A DNA stretch of 64,000 nt from Variovorax sp. JS1663 (GTDB lineage Bacteria; Pseudomonadota; Gammaproteobacteria; Burkholderiales; Burkholderiaceae_C). Positions 29,420 to 37,791 of the stretch are shown one piece after another (the stretch's first letter is position 1; every line of letters begins with the position of its first letter). A program made the position numbers and the translations under genes. The stretch covers positions 1 to 64,000 of the forward strand of contig NZ_LYMK01000028.1 of NCBI RefSeq assembly GCF_002157355.1, written 5' to 3'. The notes under the pieces were generated by a model that had not been told where the DNA came from, did no database searches, and was given only the letters and a program-made list of their open reading frames with translations.

Positions 29420-29520
29420 TCTCCCCCAGGCTCCCCCACTTCGTGTGGTCCGCCACCTCCCTCACCGGGGGCAACACCAGGGGCCCGGCGAAGCCGGTTC
29501 CGCGGTGTTTCCCGCAAGCG
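29420..29520. repeat. GC-rich REP-like palindromic element
   Basis: Between the sigma-54 promoter and the upstream palindrome lies a noncoding stretch with CTCCCCCAGGCTCCCCCAC, CACTTCGTGTGG, CCGGGGGCAACACC and CCCGGCGAAGCCGG. AACACC (29473-29478) pairs with GGTGTT (29504-29509) around an inner CCGGC-GAA-GCCGG hairpin. It resembles dispersed palindromic repeats I associate with Comamonadaceae intergenic regions; that link is from memory, not a search. Confidence 0.45.
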
Positions 29521-29570
29521 AGTCGAAGCGCATTTGGCTAAAAAGAAGACACGAATTCGCCTTAAATTCA

Positions 29571-29588
29571 GACAATTGCGCAGTTGTC
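29571..29588. promoter_or_regulatory. Candidate enhancer palindrome for the sigma-54 activator
   Basis: GACAATTGCGCAGTTGTC is an 18-bp inverted repeat with one mismatched pair, about 190 bp upstream of the predicted liv transcription start, the usual position of an upstream activator site. It ends inside the stop codon of the activator gene. The half TTGCNCAGTT recurs at 29396-29405, overlapping the promoter. Confidence 0.55.
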
Positions 29589-31116
29589 AGTCAGGGTTTT
29601 CCAGACGTTCATACAGCGTCGCCCGCGAGATCTTCAAGAGCCGCGAGGCCGCCAGCTTGTTGCCACCGGTGGCCGCCATCGCGGCGGCGATGGCCCTGCG
29701 CTCCAGTTCCGCGACCTGCTCGGCCAGCGGGCGCAGCAGCAGGGCCTTGTCGTCGGCCGCCGCCCCCGGCGCGGGCTGCAGCGGGTCGGGCGCGGCGATC
29801 TTCTCCTGCCCGGTCTCGCGCAGGATGCGCTCCAGCTGCGCCGCATCGATGCGCTGCGAGTCGCTGCGCATGGTCACCTGCTCCAGCACGTTGCGCAGCT
29901 CGCGGATGTTGCCGCGCCAGTGCTGCGCGGCCAGCAGCGCCAGTGCGTCGGGCATCAGCTCGGGCGGGGCCTCACCGCTCCGCAAGGCCATGTCCTCGCC
30001 CAGTGCTTCGACCAGCGCCGGGATGTCGGCACGCCGCTCGCGCAGCGGCGGCACGCGCACCGGCAGCACGTTCAGGCGGTAATACAGGTCCTCGCGAAAG
30101 CGGCCCTCGCGCACCAGCGACGGCAGGTCGCGCGAGGTGGCGGCGATCACGCGCGCATCGAAGGGCACCAGCTTGTTGGAACCCAGCGGCTCGATCTCGC
30201 CCTCCTGCAGCGCGCGCAGCAGTTTGGCCTGCAGCGGCAGCGGCATGTCGCCGATCTCGTCGAGGAAGAGCGTGCCGCCGTCGGCCAGCTTGAACTTGCC
30301 TTCGCGCGCCTTGCGGTCGGCGCCGGTGTAGGCGCCGGGCGCGACGCCGAAGAACTCGGCCTCCAGCAGCGTGTCGGGCACGGCTGCGATGTTCACGCTG
30401 ACGAAGGCATGGCGCGCGCGTGCGGAGGCGGCATGGATCGCATGCGCCAGCAGTTCCTTGCCGGTGCCGGTCTCGCCCAGCAGCAGCACCGGGCTGGAGG
30501 ACTGCGCCGCGCGCCGCGCATGGCGCTTGACCTCCACTGCCGCCGTGCTGGAGCCGATGAAACTCGCGAAGGTGTACTTGGAGCGCCGCTGGCCCTCGGC
30601 CGACTGCTGCCAGATCGGGTTGTTGCGCTGGCTAGCCAGCTCGCGGCGCGCATCGTCCAGGTCGCGCTGCAGCAGGGCGAACTTGCTGATCAGCGGCTGC
30701 AGCGTGGTCTCCGGATGGTCGAAGAGCACGATGCCGATGGCGCCGATCACCTCGCCCACCGCGCCGCCCTCGCGCTCCTCGCGCAGCGGGATGCGGCTGA
30801 CCACGAAGGTGCCGGCCTTGTTGGTCAGCAGGTCGATCAGCACCGGCTCGCCGGTCTCCAGCACCCGGTGCATGAGCGTGTTGGGGATCACGTCCTCCAC
30901 CTGGTGGCCGAGGAACTGGTCGATGGAGGAGAAGCCCAGCGCCGGCAGGAAGCGGCGGTAACCCTCGTTCACCCAGACGATGCGGCCGCTGCGGTCGACC
31001 AGGAACATGCCCTGGCTCATGCTGGAGAACAGGTGGAACATCGAGCGCGCGGCGAGGGCCAGGATGCCTTCGGCGTCGAGCGGCAGAGCAGGCGAATGCG
31101 CGGTGGCGGCTGACAT
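29587..31116 (-). CDS. Sigma-54-dependent Fis-family transcriptional activator with PAS domain
   Basis: 509 residues. N-terminal PAS domain (about 28-140, [23 protein letters not shown]), AAA+ domain with Walker A GETGTGKE (Lys220), sigma-54 contact loop GAYTGA (the usual GAFTGA with F to Y), Walker [12 protein letters not shown], then a C-terminal Fis helix-turn-helix ([21 protein letters not shown], about 484-504). It senses a ligand or redox state through PAS and opens sigma-54 promoters. It lies upstream of the liv operon on the same strand, whose promoter is sigma-54-like, so that operon is the likely target. Confidence 0.94.
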   Translation of the reverse strand: MSAATAHSPALPLDAEGILALAARSMFHLFSSMSQGMFLVDRSGRIVWVNEGYRRFLPALGFSSIDQFLGHQVEDVIPNTLMHRVLETGEPVLIDLLTNKAGTFVVSRIPLREEREGGAVGEVIGAIGIVLFDHPETTLQPLISKFALLQRDLDDARRELASQRNNPIWQQSAEGQRRSKYTFASFIGSSTAAVEVKRHARRAAQSSSPVLLLGETGTGKELLAHAIHAASARARHAFVSVNIAAVPDTLLEAEFFGVAPGAYTGADRKAREGKFKLADGGTLFLDEIGDMPLPLQAKLLRALQEGEIEPLGSNKLVPFDARVIAATSRDLPSLVREGRFREDLYYRLNVLPVRVPPLRERRADIPALVEALGEDMALRSGEAPPELMPDALALLAAQHWRGNIRELRNVLEQVTMRSDSQRIDAAQLERILRETGQEKIAAPDPLQPAPGAAADDKALLLRPLAEQVAELERRAIAAAMAATGGNKLAASRLLKISRATLYERLENPD

Positions 31117-31207
31117 CGGCCAATCGTAGCCTGTGCATCAATGGCGGCTGCGATCCTCATCAATCGCGCACCCGCGACGCTCTAGCATGCCGAACCCTAC
31201 GAGTATT

Positions 31208-31249
31208 CGGAGCATGGCCCCCGAGGCCATGCGGCCTTGTTATGCTCCG
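31208..31249. promoter_or_regulatory. Nested inverted repeats upstream of the efflux operon
   Basis: GCATGGCC (31212-31219) pairs with GGCCATGC (31225-31232), and the outer CGGAGCAT (31208-31215) pairs with ATGCTCCG (31242-31249), so two alternative hairpins compete. The region lies about 90 bp before the outer-membrane factor gene and could be an operator or a leader RNA structure. No other gene is seen in 31117-31339. Confidence 0.4.
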
Positions 31250-31339
31250 CGGTTTGCCAGCCCACCGGCTGCCTTCCGGCCCGGGCGGCGCGGTTGATCC
31301 GACCGCCGGCCCTGCCCTCTCTTGCGGACTCGACTTCTC

Positions 31340-32857
31340 ATGAGGAACTCCCGGCTTTCCGCGCTGTGCCTCGCGCTTCCCTTCGTGCTTGCGGCCTGCA
31401 CGCTGCCGCGTCCGCCCGAGAAGGTCGCGGCACCGGCGCCTGCCCAATGGACCACCCCCCTGCCCCACGGCGGGTCTCTGTCCGAACTGACCCAGTGGTG
31501 GCGCCAGCTCGACGACCCCCTGCTAGTCGAGCTGGTGGAGGCGGCGCAGGCCGCCAGCCCCAACGTGGCCAGCGCGGCTGCACGCATCGCCGAGGCGCGC
31601 GCATCGCGCGTGGCGGCCGGCGCGGCGCTGGCGCCCAACCTCGGCGCCAATGTCTCGGCCACGCGGAGCAACTCGCCGACCAGCGGCTTCGGCGGAAGCC
31701 TGGGTGGCACCAGCGGCTCCAGCGGCTCCAGCGGCACCAGCGGCACCAGCGGCTCCGGATCGTCGATCACCGAGATCCCGCCCATCACCACCATCCAGGC
31801 CGGCCTGCAGTCGAGCTGGGAGATCGATCTCTTCGGCGGCCTGCGCGCCACGCGCGATGCCAGCCAGGCCCGCCTGCGCGGTGCCGATGCCAAGTGGCAC
31901 GAAGCGCGCGTCTCGGTCGCGGCCGAAACGGCCAATGCCTATTTCGGCGAGCGCGCCTGCCGGCGCCAGCTCGCGGTGGCCGAGGCCGACACGCGCTCGC
32001 GCGCGGAGACTGCGCGCCTGAACGAGCTCTCGGCGCGCGCCGGCTTCACCGCACCGGCCGATGCCGCGCTGGCCCGGGCCGGCGCTTCCGACGCTTCGGC
32101 CCGGCTCACCCAGCAGCGCGCGCAATGCGCCCTGCTGCGGCAGTCGCTGATCGCGCTCAGCGGCCTCGAAGCAGCCGCGCTGCAGGCCCGGCTGGACGCC
32201 GCGCCGGTGGACCGCGCCCTGCCCGCCGTCCACGCGATCGGCAGCGTGCCGGCCGAAGTGCTGGCGCAGCGCCCCGATGTCTACGCCTCGGAGCTGGGCG
32301 TGGCCGCCGCCAGCGCGGAAGCGGGTTCCGCATTGGCGCAGCGCTTTCCCAAGCTCACGCTGCAGGGCTCGATCGGCCGGCTGCAGTTCCGCACCAGCGG
32401 CTTCCGCGACACGGTCGACACCTGGAGCATCGGCCCGGTGGCGCTGTCGGTGCCGATCTTCGACGGCGGCACGCTGGCCGCCAACGTGGACGCCGCGCGG
32501 GCGCGCTACGACGAGGCGGTCGCGGCCTACCGCGGCAACGTGCGCCAGGCGGTGCGCGAGGTCGAGGAGGCGCTGATCAACCTGCAGGCCACCGAAGCCC
32601 GCACCGGCGATGCCGATGCGGCCGTGCAGAACTACCAGGCCTCCTTCGATGCCACCCAGGCGCGCTACCAGACCGGCCTGGCCAGCCTGTTCGAGCTGGA
32701 GGACTCGCGCCGCACCCTGTTCGCCGCCCAGACCGCCCGCGTGTCGCTGCAGCGCGAGCGGGCCGAGGCCTGGGTCGCGCTGTACCGCTCCACTGGCGGC
32801 GGCTGGTCGAGGCCCGGCGCGGACGGCGCGACGACGACCTCCTCGCTCGCGCCATGA
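31340..32857 (+). CDS. Outer-membrane efflux channel lipoprotein (OMF, NodT/OprM type)
   Basis: 505 residues. Lipobox LAAC after MRNSRLSALCLALPFV, then two OEP repeats: QLDDPLLVELVEAAQAASPNVASAAARIAEARA and PAEVLAQRPDVYASELGVAAASAEAGSALAQRFPKL, and SVPIFDGGTLAANVDAARARYDEAVAAYRGNV, all typical of the TolC-like trimeric exit duct. A Ser/Thr/Gly tandem repeat lies in an extracellular-type loop near residues 125-140. ATG 31340 is preferred over 31322 because it places the signal peptide at the N-terminus. The stop overlaps the MFP start (ATGA). Confidence 0.92.
   Translation: MRNSRLSALCLALPFVLAACTLPRPPEKVAAPAPAQWTTPLPHGGSLSELTQWWRQLDDPLLVELVEAAQAASPNVASAAARIAEARASRVAAGAALAPNLGANVSATRSNSPTSGFGGSLGGTSGSSGSSGTSGTSGSGSSITEIPPITTIQAGLQSSWEIDLFGGLRATRDASQARLRGADAKWHEARVSVAAETANAYFGERACRRQLAVAEADTRSRAETARLNELSARAGFTAPADAALARAGASDASARLTQQRAQCALLRQSLIALSGLEAAALQARLDAAPVDRALPAVHAIGSVPAEVLAQRPDVYASELGVAAASAEAGSALAQRFPKLTLQGSIGRLQFRTSGFRDTVDTWSIGPVALSVPIFDGGTLAANVDAARARYDEAVAAYRGNVRQAVREVEEALINLQATEARTGDADAAVQNYQASFDATQARYQTGLASLFELEDSRRTLFAAQTARVSLQRERAEAWVALYRSTGGGWSRPGADGATTTSSLAP
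31711..31755 (+). repeat. 9-bp tandem repeat inside the OMF gene
   Basis: Five consecutive in-frame units of CAGCGGCWC encode a Ser-Gly-Ser/Thr run within a Gly/Ser-rich loop. Such short tandem repeats can change copy number by slippage without altering the frame. Confidence 0.85.
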
Positions 32858-34143
32858 ACGAACCGACAACCATGACAAGAATGAAGCGTTCCACCCTCCT
32901 CATCGTCGCCGCCGTGGTCGTGCTGCTGATCGCGGCCGCGGCCTTCATGTTCATGGGCGGCAAGCCCGCGGACAAGGGCGCCCCCAAGGCCAAGGATGCC
33001 GCCGCGCAGCCGCGTCCCGCACTGACCGTGACCGTGGCCCGGCCGGAGACCAGCGAGCTCACCGTCGCCCTCGCGGCCAACGGCAACGTCGCGGCCTGGC
33101 AGGAGGCGAGCATCGGCTCCGAATCCAACGGCCTGCGCCTGGCCGAAGTGCGCGTGAACGTGGGCGACGTGGTGAAGAAGGGCCAGGTGCTGGCCACCTT
33201 CTCGGCCGAGACGGTGCAGGCCGACATGGCCCAGGCGCGCGCCTCGCTGGCCGAGGCCCGGGCCACCGCGGCCGATGCCGCCGCCAATGCCGCGCGGGCC
33301 CGCACGCTGCAGCAGACGGGCGCTCTGAGCCAGCAGCAGATCAACCAGTACCAGACCAGCGAGCAGACCGCCAAGGCACGCGTCGAGGCGGCCGAGGCCG
33401 TGCTCGCCGCGCAGCAGGTGCGCGGCCGCAACACCCAGGTGCTGGCGCCGGACGACGGCGTGATCTCCTCGCGCACCGCGACCGTGGGGAGCGTGCTCAG
33501 TGCCGGCACCGAGCTGTTCCGGCTGATCCGCCAGGGCCGGCTCGAATGGCGTGCCGAGGTGACCTCGGCCGAGCTCGGCCGCGTCGCCGTCGGCACGCCG
33601 GCCATCATCACCAGTGCCAGCGGCGCGCAGGTAAAAGGCCAGGTGCGCAGCATCGCGCCCACCGTCGATCCGCAGACGCGCGCCGCACTGGTCTACGTCG
33701 ACATCCTGGATGTGGCCCCCACGCTTCGCGCCGACGCGTCGTCGCTGCCCCCCAAGGGGGCGCTCGCGCCTCGGGGCGGCCCAGCGTCGCTCGTGCTGCA
33801 GAACACCGGCATCAAGGCCGGCATGTTCGCGCGCGGCGAGTTCCAGCTCGGCCGCACCGGCGCCATCACGGTGCCGCAGGCCGCGGTGGTGCCGCGCGAC
33901 GGCTTCAACCACCTGTTGCTGCTGCAGCCCGACAACCGCGTGGCGCAGCTCAAGGTCGAGACCGGCCGCCGCGTCGGCGACCGCGTCGAGATCACCAGCA
34001 AGCTCCCGGACGATGCGCGCGTGGTGGTCCAGGGCGCGGGCTTCCTCAACGACGGCGACCTGGTGCGCGTGGTCGACGCACCGGCTGCCCCGGCCAAGGG
34101 CGCCGCCGGCGCGCCCGGCACCGGCGACCTCGCCGCCAAGTAA
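32854..34143 (+). CDS. RND efflux periplasmic adaptor (MFP)
   Basis: 429 residues. N-terminal membrane anchor (STLLIVAAVVVLLIAAAAFMFM, about 12-33), lipoyl half-motifs (NGNVAAWQEASIGSE and EVRVNVGDVVKKGQVLATF), helical hairpin (AQARASLAEARATAADAAAN), second half-lipoyl VLAPDDGVISSRTATVGSV and beta-barrel. Translationally coupled to the OMF by ATGA. Residues about 288-315 (VAPTLRADASSLPPKGALAPRGG...) are an unusual Pro/Ala/Gly insert encoded by a repeat-like sequence, just before the conserved GIKAGMFARGEF strand. Confidence 0.92.
   Translation: MNEPTTMTRMKRSTLLIVAAVVVLLIAAAAFMFMGGKPADKGAPKAKDAAAQPRPALTVTVARPETSELTVALAANGNVAAWQEASIGSESNGLRLAEVRVNVGDVVKKGQVLATFSAETVQADMAQARASLAEARATAADAAANAARARTLQQTGALSQQQINQYQTSEQTAKARVEAAEAVLAAQQVRGRNTQVLAPDDGVISSRTATVGSVLSAGTELFRLIRQGRLEWRAEVTSAELGRVAVGTPAIITSASGAQVKGQVRSIAPTVDPQTRAALVYVDILDVAPTLRADASSLPPKGALAPRGGPASLVLQNTGIKAGMFARGEFQLGRTGAITVPQAAVVPRDGFNHLLLLQPDNRVAQLKVETGRRVGDRVEITSKLPDDARVVVQGAGFLNDGDLVRVVDAPAAPAKGAAGAPGTGDLAAK
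33730..33787. repeat. REP-like element inserted in frame in the MFP gene
   Basis: Within the adaptor gene, GCCCCCCAAGGGGGCG followed by CTCGCGCCTCGGGGCGGCCC forms G/C-run hairpins like intergenic REP elements I recall from Comamonadaceae. The encoded residues (SSLPPKGALAPRGGPAS) do not look like MFP sequence, while both flanks do. The frame is kept. The family link is from memory. Confidence 0.55.
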
Positions 34144-34161
34144 GCGGAAGACACCCTCGCC

Positions 34162-37100
34162 ATGAACGTCTCGGCCTGGTCCATCCGCAACCCGATCCCG
34201 TCGGTGATGCTGTTCGTGCTGCTCACCTTCGCGGGCTTCCTGTCCTTCAACGCGATGAAGGTGCAGAACTTTCCCGACATCGACCTGCCCACGGTGACCG
34301 TCTCGGTCGCGCTGCCGGGCGCCTCGCCCTCGCAGCTGGAGAACGACGTGGCGCGCAAGATCGAGAACTCGATCGCCACCGTGCAGGGCCTCAAGCACAT
34401 CACGAGCAAGGTGCAGGACGGCGCGGCGACGATGATCGTCGAGTTCCGGCTCGAGAAGCCGGTGCAGGAGGCGGTGGACGACGTGCGCTCCGCCGTGCAG
34501 CGCGTGCGCGCCGACCTGCCGGCCGACGTGCGCGACCCGGTGATCAACAAGCTGGACTTCGCGGCGCAGCCGGTGCTGGCCTTCACGATTGCCTCCTCGC
34601 GCATGGACGCGGAGGGCCTGTCCTGGTTCGTCGACGACACCGTGACCAAGAAGCTGCTCGCCATCAGCGGCGTGGGCGCGGTCAACCGGGTGGGCGGCGT
34701 GACGCGCCAGGTCCACGTCGACCTCGACCCGGCCAGGCTGCAGGCGCTGGGCGCCACCGCGGCCGACATCTCGCGCCAGCTGCGCCAGGTGCAGACCGAG
34801 AGCGCCGGCGGCCGCACCGACCTGGGCGGCAGCGAGCAGCCGGTGCGCACCCTCGCCACCGTGCGCTCGGCCGAAGAGCTGCACGACATGCAGATCCCGC
34901 TGTCGGACGGCCGCAGCATCCGCCTGGACCAGGTCGCGCGCGTGTCCGACACCATCGCCGAGCCGCGCGCCGCCGCGCTGCTGGACGGCAAGACGGTGGT
35001 CGGCTTCGAGGTCGCACGCAGCCGCGGCGCCAGCGAGGTGGAGGTCGGCGCGGCCGTGCAGAAGGCCTTGACCGAACTGCGCGCCCAGCACCCTGACATC
35101 CAGCTCACCGAGGCCTTCAACTTCGTCGCTCCGGTGCAGGAGGAATACGACGGCTCGCTGCACCTGCTCTACGAGGGCGCCTTCCTGGCGGTGCTGGTGG
35201 TGTGGCTGTTCCTGCGCGACTGGCGCGCCACCTTCGTCTCGGCGGTCGCGCTGCCGATGTCGGCCATCCCGGCCTTCATCGGCATGCACTACCTGGGCTT
35301 CTCGATCAACGTCGTCACGCTGCTCGCGCTCTCGCTGGTGATCGGGATCCTGGTCGACGACGCGATCGTGGAGGTGGAGAACATCGTGCGCCACCTGCGC
35401 ATGGGCAAGACGCCCTACCAGGCCGCGATGGAGGCGGCCGACGAGATCGGCCTGGCCGTGATCGCCACCACCTTCACCCTGATCGCCGTGTTCCTGCCCA
35501 CCGCCTTCATGAGCGGCGTGGCCGGCAAGTTCTTCAAGCAGTTCGGCTGGACCGCGTCGCTGGCGGTCTTCGCCTCGCTGGTGGTGGCGCGGATGCTCAC
35601 GCCGATGATGGCGGCGTACATGCTCAAGCCGATCGTCGGCGCCGAGAAGGAGCCGCGCTGGCTCACCTGGTACATGCGCCTGGCCGAGCGCAGCCTGCGG
35701 CACCGCTTCACGACCATGGTGCTGGCCACCCTCTTCTTCTTCGGCTCGATCGCGCTGATCCCGCTGCTCAAGACCGGCTTCATCCCGCCCGACGACAACT
35801 CGCAGACGCAGGTCTACCTGTCGCTGCCGCCGGGCGCCACGCTGGCACAGACCCTGGCCACGGCCGAGGAGACGCGCCGGCGCGTGATGGGCGTCGAGCA
35901 CGTGAAGAGCGTCTACACCACGGTCGGCGGCGGCAGCGCGGGCGGCGACCCGTTCGCCAGCTTCGGCACACCCGAGACCCGCAAGGCCACGCTCACGATC
36001 CAGCTCGCGCCGCGCGGCGACCGGCCGCGCAAGCAGGGCATCGAGAACAACATCCGCAAGGCGCTGGAGACCCTGCCCGGCGTGCGCACCACCGTCGGCC
36101 TGGGCGGCTCGGGCGAGAAGTACATCCTGGTGTTGACCGGCGAGGAGCCGGCCACCCTCACCGCCGCCGCCCGCGCGGTGGAGAAGGACCTGCGCACCGT
36201 CCCGGGCCTCGGCAACATCACCTCCACTGCCAGCCTGATCCGGCCGGAGATCGCGGTGCGGCCCAATTTCGCGCGCGCCGCCGACCTGGGCGTGACCAGC
36301 TCGGCCATCGCCGAGACCCTGCGCGTGGCCACCATGGGCGACTACGACCAGGCGCTGCCCAAGCTCAACCTGGCGCAGCGCCAGGTGCCGATCGTGGTCA
36401 AGCTGCAGGACTCGGCGCGCGCCGACCTGCCCCTGCTGGAGCGCCTGACCGTGCCCGGCGCGCGCGGCCCGGTCATGCTGAGCCAGGTCGCCACGCTCAC
36501 CATGGAGGGCGGCCCGGCGGTGATCGACCGCTACGACCGCTCGCGCAACGTCAACTTCGAGATCGAGCTGTCCGGCGTCGGCCTGGGCGATGCGAAGAAG
36601 GCGGTGGAGGCCCTGCCCTCGGTGCGCAACCTGCCGCCCGGCGTGCGCGTGGCCGAGGTGGGCGATGCCGAGATGATGGGCGAGCTCTTCGCCAGCTTCG
36701 GCCTGGCGATGCTGACCGGCGTGCTGTGCATCTACATCGTGCTGGTGCTGCTGTTCAAGGACTTCCTGCACCCGGTCACCATCCTGTGCGCGCTGCCGCT
36801 GGCGCTGGGGGGCGCCTTCATCGGGTTGCTGCTGGGGCAGCAGGCGCTGTCCATGCCCTCGATGATCGGCTTCATCATGCTGATGGGGGTGGCGACCAAG
36901 AACTCCATCCTCTTGGTGGAGTACGCGATCGTCGCGCGCCGCGGGCACGACGGAAGCGACGGCCGGCCAGCCGTCGCGGGCATGACCCGATGGGAGGCCC
37001 TGCGCGACGCCTGCCACAAGCGCGCGCGGCCCATCATCATGACCACCCTGGCCATGGGCGCCGGCATGGCGCCGATCGCCTTCGGGCTGAGCGCGGCCGA

Positions 37101-37320
37101 CTCCAGCTTCCGCGCGCCGATGGCGATGGCAGTGATCGGCGGGCTGATCACCTCCACCGTGCTGAGCCTGCTGGTGGTGCCGGCCGTGTTCACCTACGTG
37201 GACGACATCGAGCACTGGCTGCATCGCATGGTGGCGCGCATCCGCGGCCGCCAGCCCGATCCGGCCGATGCGCCGGAAGGGCCGCCGCCGCTGCACCGCG
37301 GCGAGCCGGCGCCGAACTGA
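34162..37320 (+). CDS. RND-family efflux permease (HAE1-like)
   Basis: 1052 residues, twelve membrane segments. N-terminus MNVSAWSIRNPIPSVMLFVLLTFAGFLSF, porter domain PTVTVSVALPGASPSQLENDVARKIE, proton-relay GILVDDAIVEVENIVRHL in TM4 (Asp399/Asp400), and C-terminal MLMGVATKNSILLVEYA. It belongs to the group with short N-terminal 'FPDIDLPTV' sequence that exports organic compounds rather than heavy metals; the exact substrate is unknown. Third gene of a complete OMF-MFP-RND operon, 18 bp after the adaptor. Confidence 0.95.
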   Translation: MNVSAWSIRNPIPSVMLFVLLTFAGFLSFNAMKVQNFPDIDLPTVTVSVALPGASPSQLENDVARKIENSIATVQGLKHITSKVQDGAATMIVEFRLEKPVQEAVDDVRSAVQRVRADLPADVRDPVINKLDFAAQPVLAFTIASSRMDAEGLSWFVDDTVTKKLLAISGVGAVNRVGGVTRQVHVDLDPARLQALGATAADISRQLRQVQTESAGGRTDLGGSEQPVRTLATVRSAEELHDMQIPLSDGRSIRLDQVARVSDTIAEPRAAALLDGKTVVGFEVARSRGASEVEVGAAVQKALTELRAQHPDIQLTEAFNFVAPVQEEYDGSLHLLYEGAFLAVLVVWLFLRDWRATFVSAVALPMSAIPAFIGMHYLGFSINVVTLLALSLVIGILVDDAIVEVENIVRHLRMGKTPYQAAMEAADEIGLAVIATTFTLIAVFLPTAFMSGVAGKFFKQFGWTASLAVFASLVVARMLTPMMAAYMLKPIVGAEKEPRWLTWYMRLAERSLRHRFTTMVLATLFFFGSIALIPLLKTGFIPPDDNSQTQVYLSLPPGATLAQTLATAEETRRRVMGVEHVKSVYTTVGGGSAGGDPFASFGTPETRKATLTIQLAPRGDRPRKQGIENNIRKALETLPGVRTTVGLGGSGEKYILVLTGEEPATLTAAARAVEKDLRTVPGLGNITSTASLIRPEIAVRPNFARAADLGVTSSAIAETLRVATMGDYDQALPKLNLAQRQVPIVVKLQDSARADLPLLERLTVPGARGPVMLSQVATLTMEGGPAVIDRYDRSRNVNFEIELSGVGLGDAKKAVEALPSVRNLPPGVRVAEVGDAEMMGELFASFGLAMLTGVLCIYIVLVLLFKDFLHPVTILCALPLALGGAFIGLLLGQQALSMPSMIGFIMLMGVATKNSILLVEYAIVARRGHDGSDGRPAVAGMTRWEALRDACHKRARPIIMTTLAMGAGMAPIAFGLSAADSSFRAPMAMAVIGGLITSTVLSLLVVPAVFTYVDDIEHWLHRMVARIRGRQPDPADAPEGPPPLHRGEPAPN

Positions 37321-37427
37321 GGCCGCATGGGGCGGGCCCTCGGCCTACCCCGGCTGGCAGCGCGCTCGCACAGCAGTCCGCCAGGGGCCATGCGATCCTT
37401 CAGCCTGACTGCCATGGAGTGCAAGCC

Positions 37428-37778
37428 ATGAAGCGACATCTTTTCCTCGTCGGCGCCGGGCTGGCGGCTTCGGTCGCCGGGGCCCAGCCAGCCACCGATC
37501 CCGCGCAACAGCGTTACGAGCGCGAGATCGCGGCCTGCAACAGCAGCAACCTGGCCGCGCCCGCGCGCGATGCCTGCATCCGTGCCGCGGGCAACGCGCT
37601 GGACCGGGCCCGCGGCGGCCCGCCGGCCGAGGTGCTCCGCCCTTCTGCCGACGGGCGCGCCACGATCGTGGCACCGGCGGGCGCCACGCCGCCTTCCAGC
37701 GGCTCGGATGCCGTCACCTCCGGCGACGGCCGCGCCACCATCGTGCTGCCGGCCGACCGTTCGCCGCCGCAGCGCTGA
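37428..37778 (+). CDS. Small exported protein with repeated DGRATIV motif
   Basis: 116 residues: signal peptide MKRHLFLVGAGLAASVAGAQ, a helical segment with a Cys pair (AACNSSNLAAPARDACIRAAG), then two copies of the motif SxDGRATIVxPA separated by a Ser/Pro-rich linker. Probably periplasmic; function unknown. It has GCAAGCC before ATG and lies 107 bp after the RND gene, so it may be independent of that operon. Confidence 0.65.
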   Translation: MKRHLFLVGAGLAASVAGAQPATDPAQQRYEREIAACNSSNLAAPARDACIRAAGNALDRARGGPPAEVLRPSADGRATIVAPAGATPPSSGSDAVTSGDGRATIVLPADRSPPQR

Positions 37779-37791
37779 AGCCCTTGCGGGG

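Noticed and set aside
32665-37296. 1543-codon open frame antisense to the efflux operon
   Set aside because: It is a mirror of the RND, MFP and OMF genes in a GC-rich genome; its sequence is His/Arg/Gly-rich without motifs, while the sense frames carry full family signatures.
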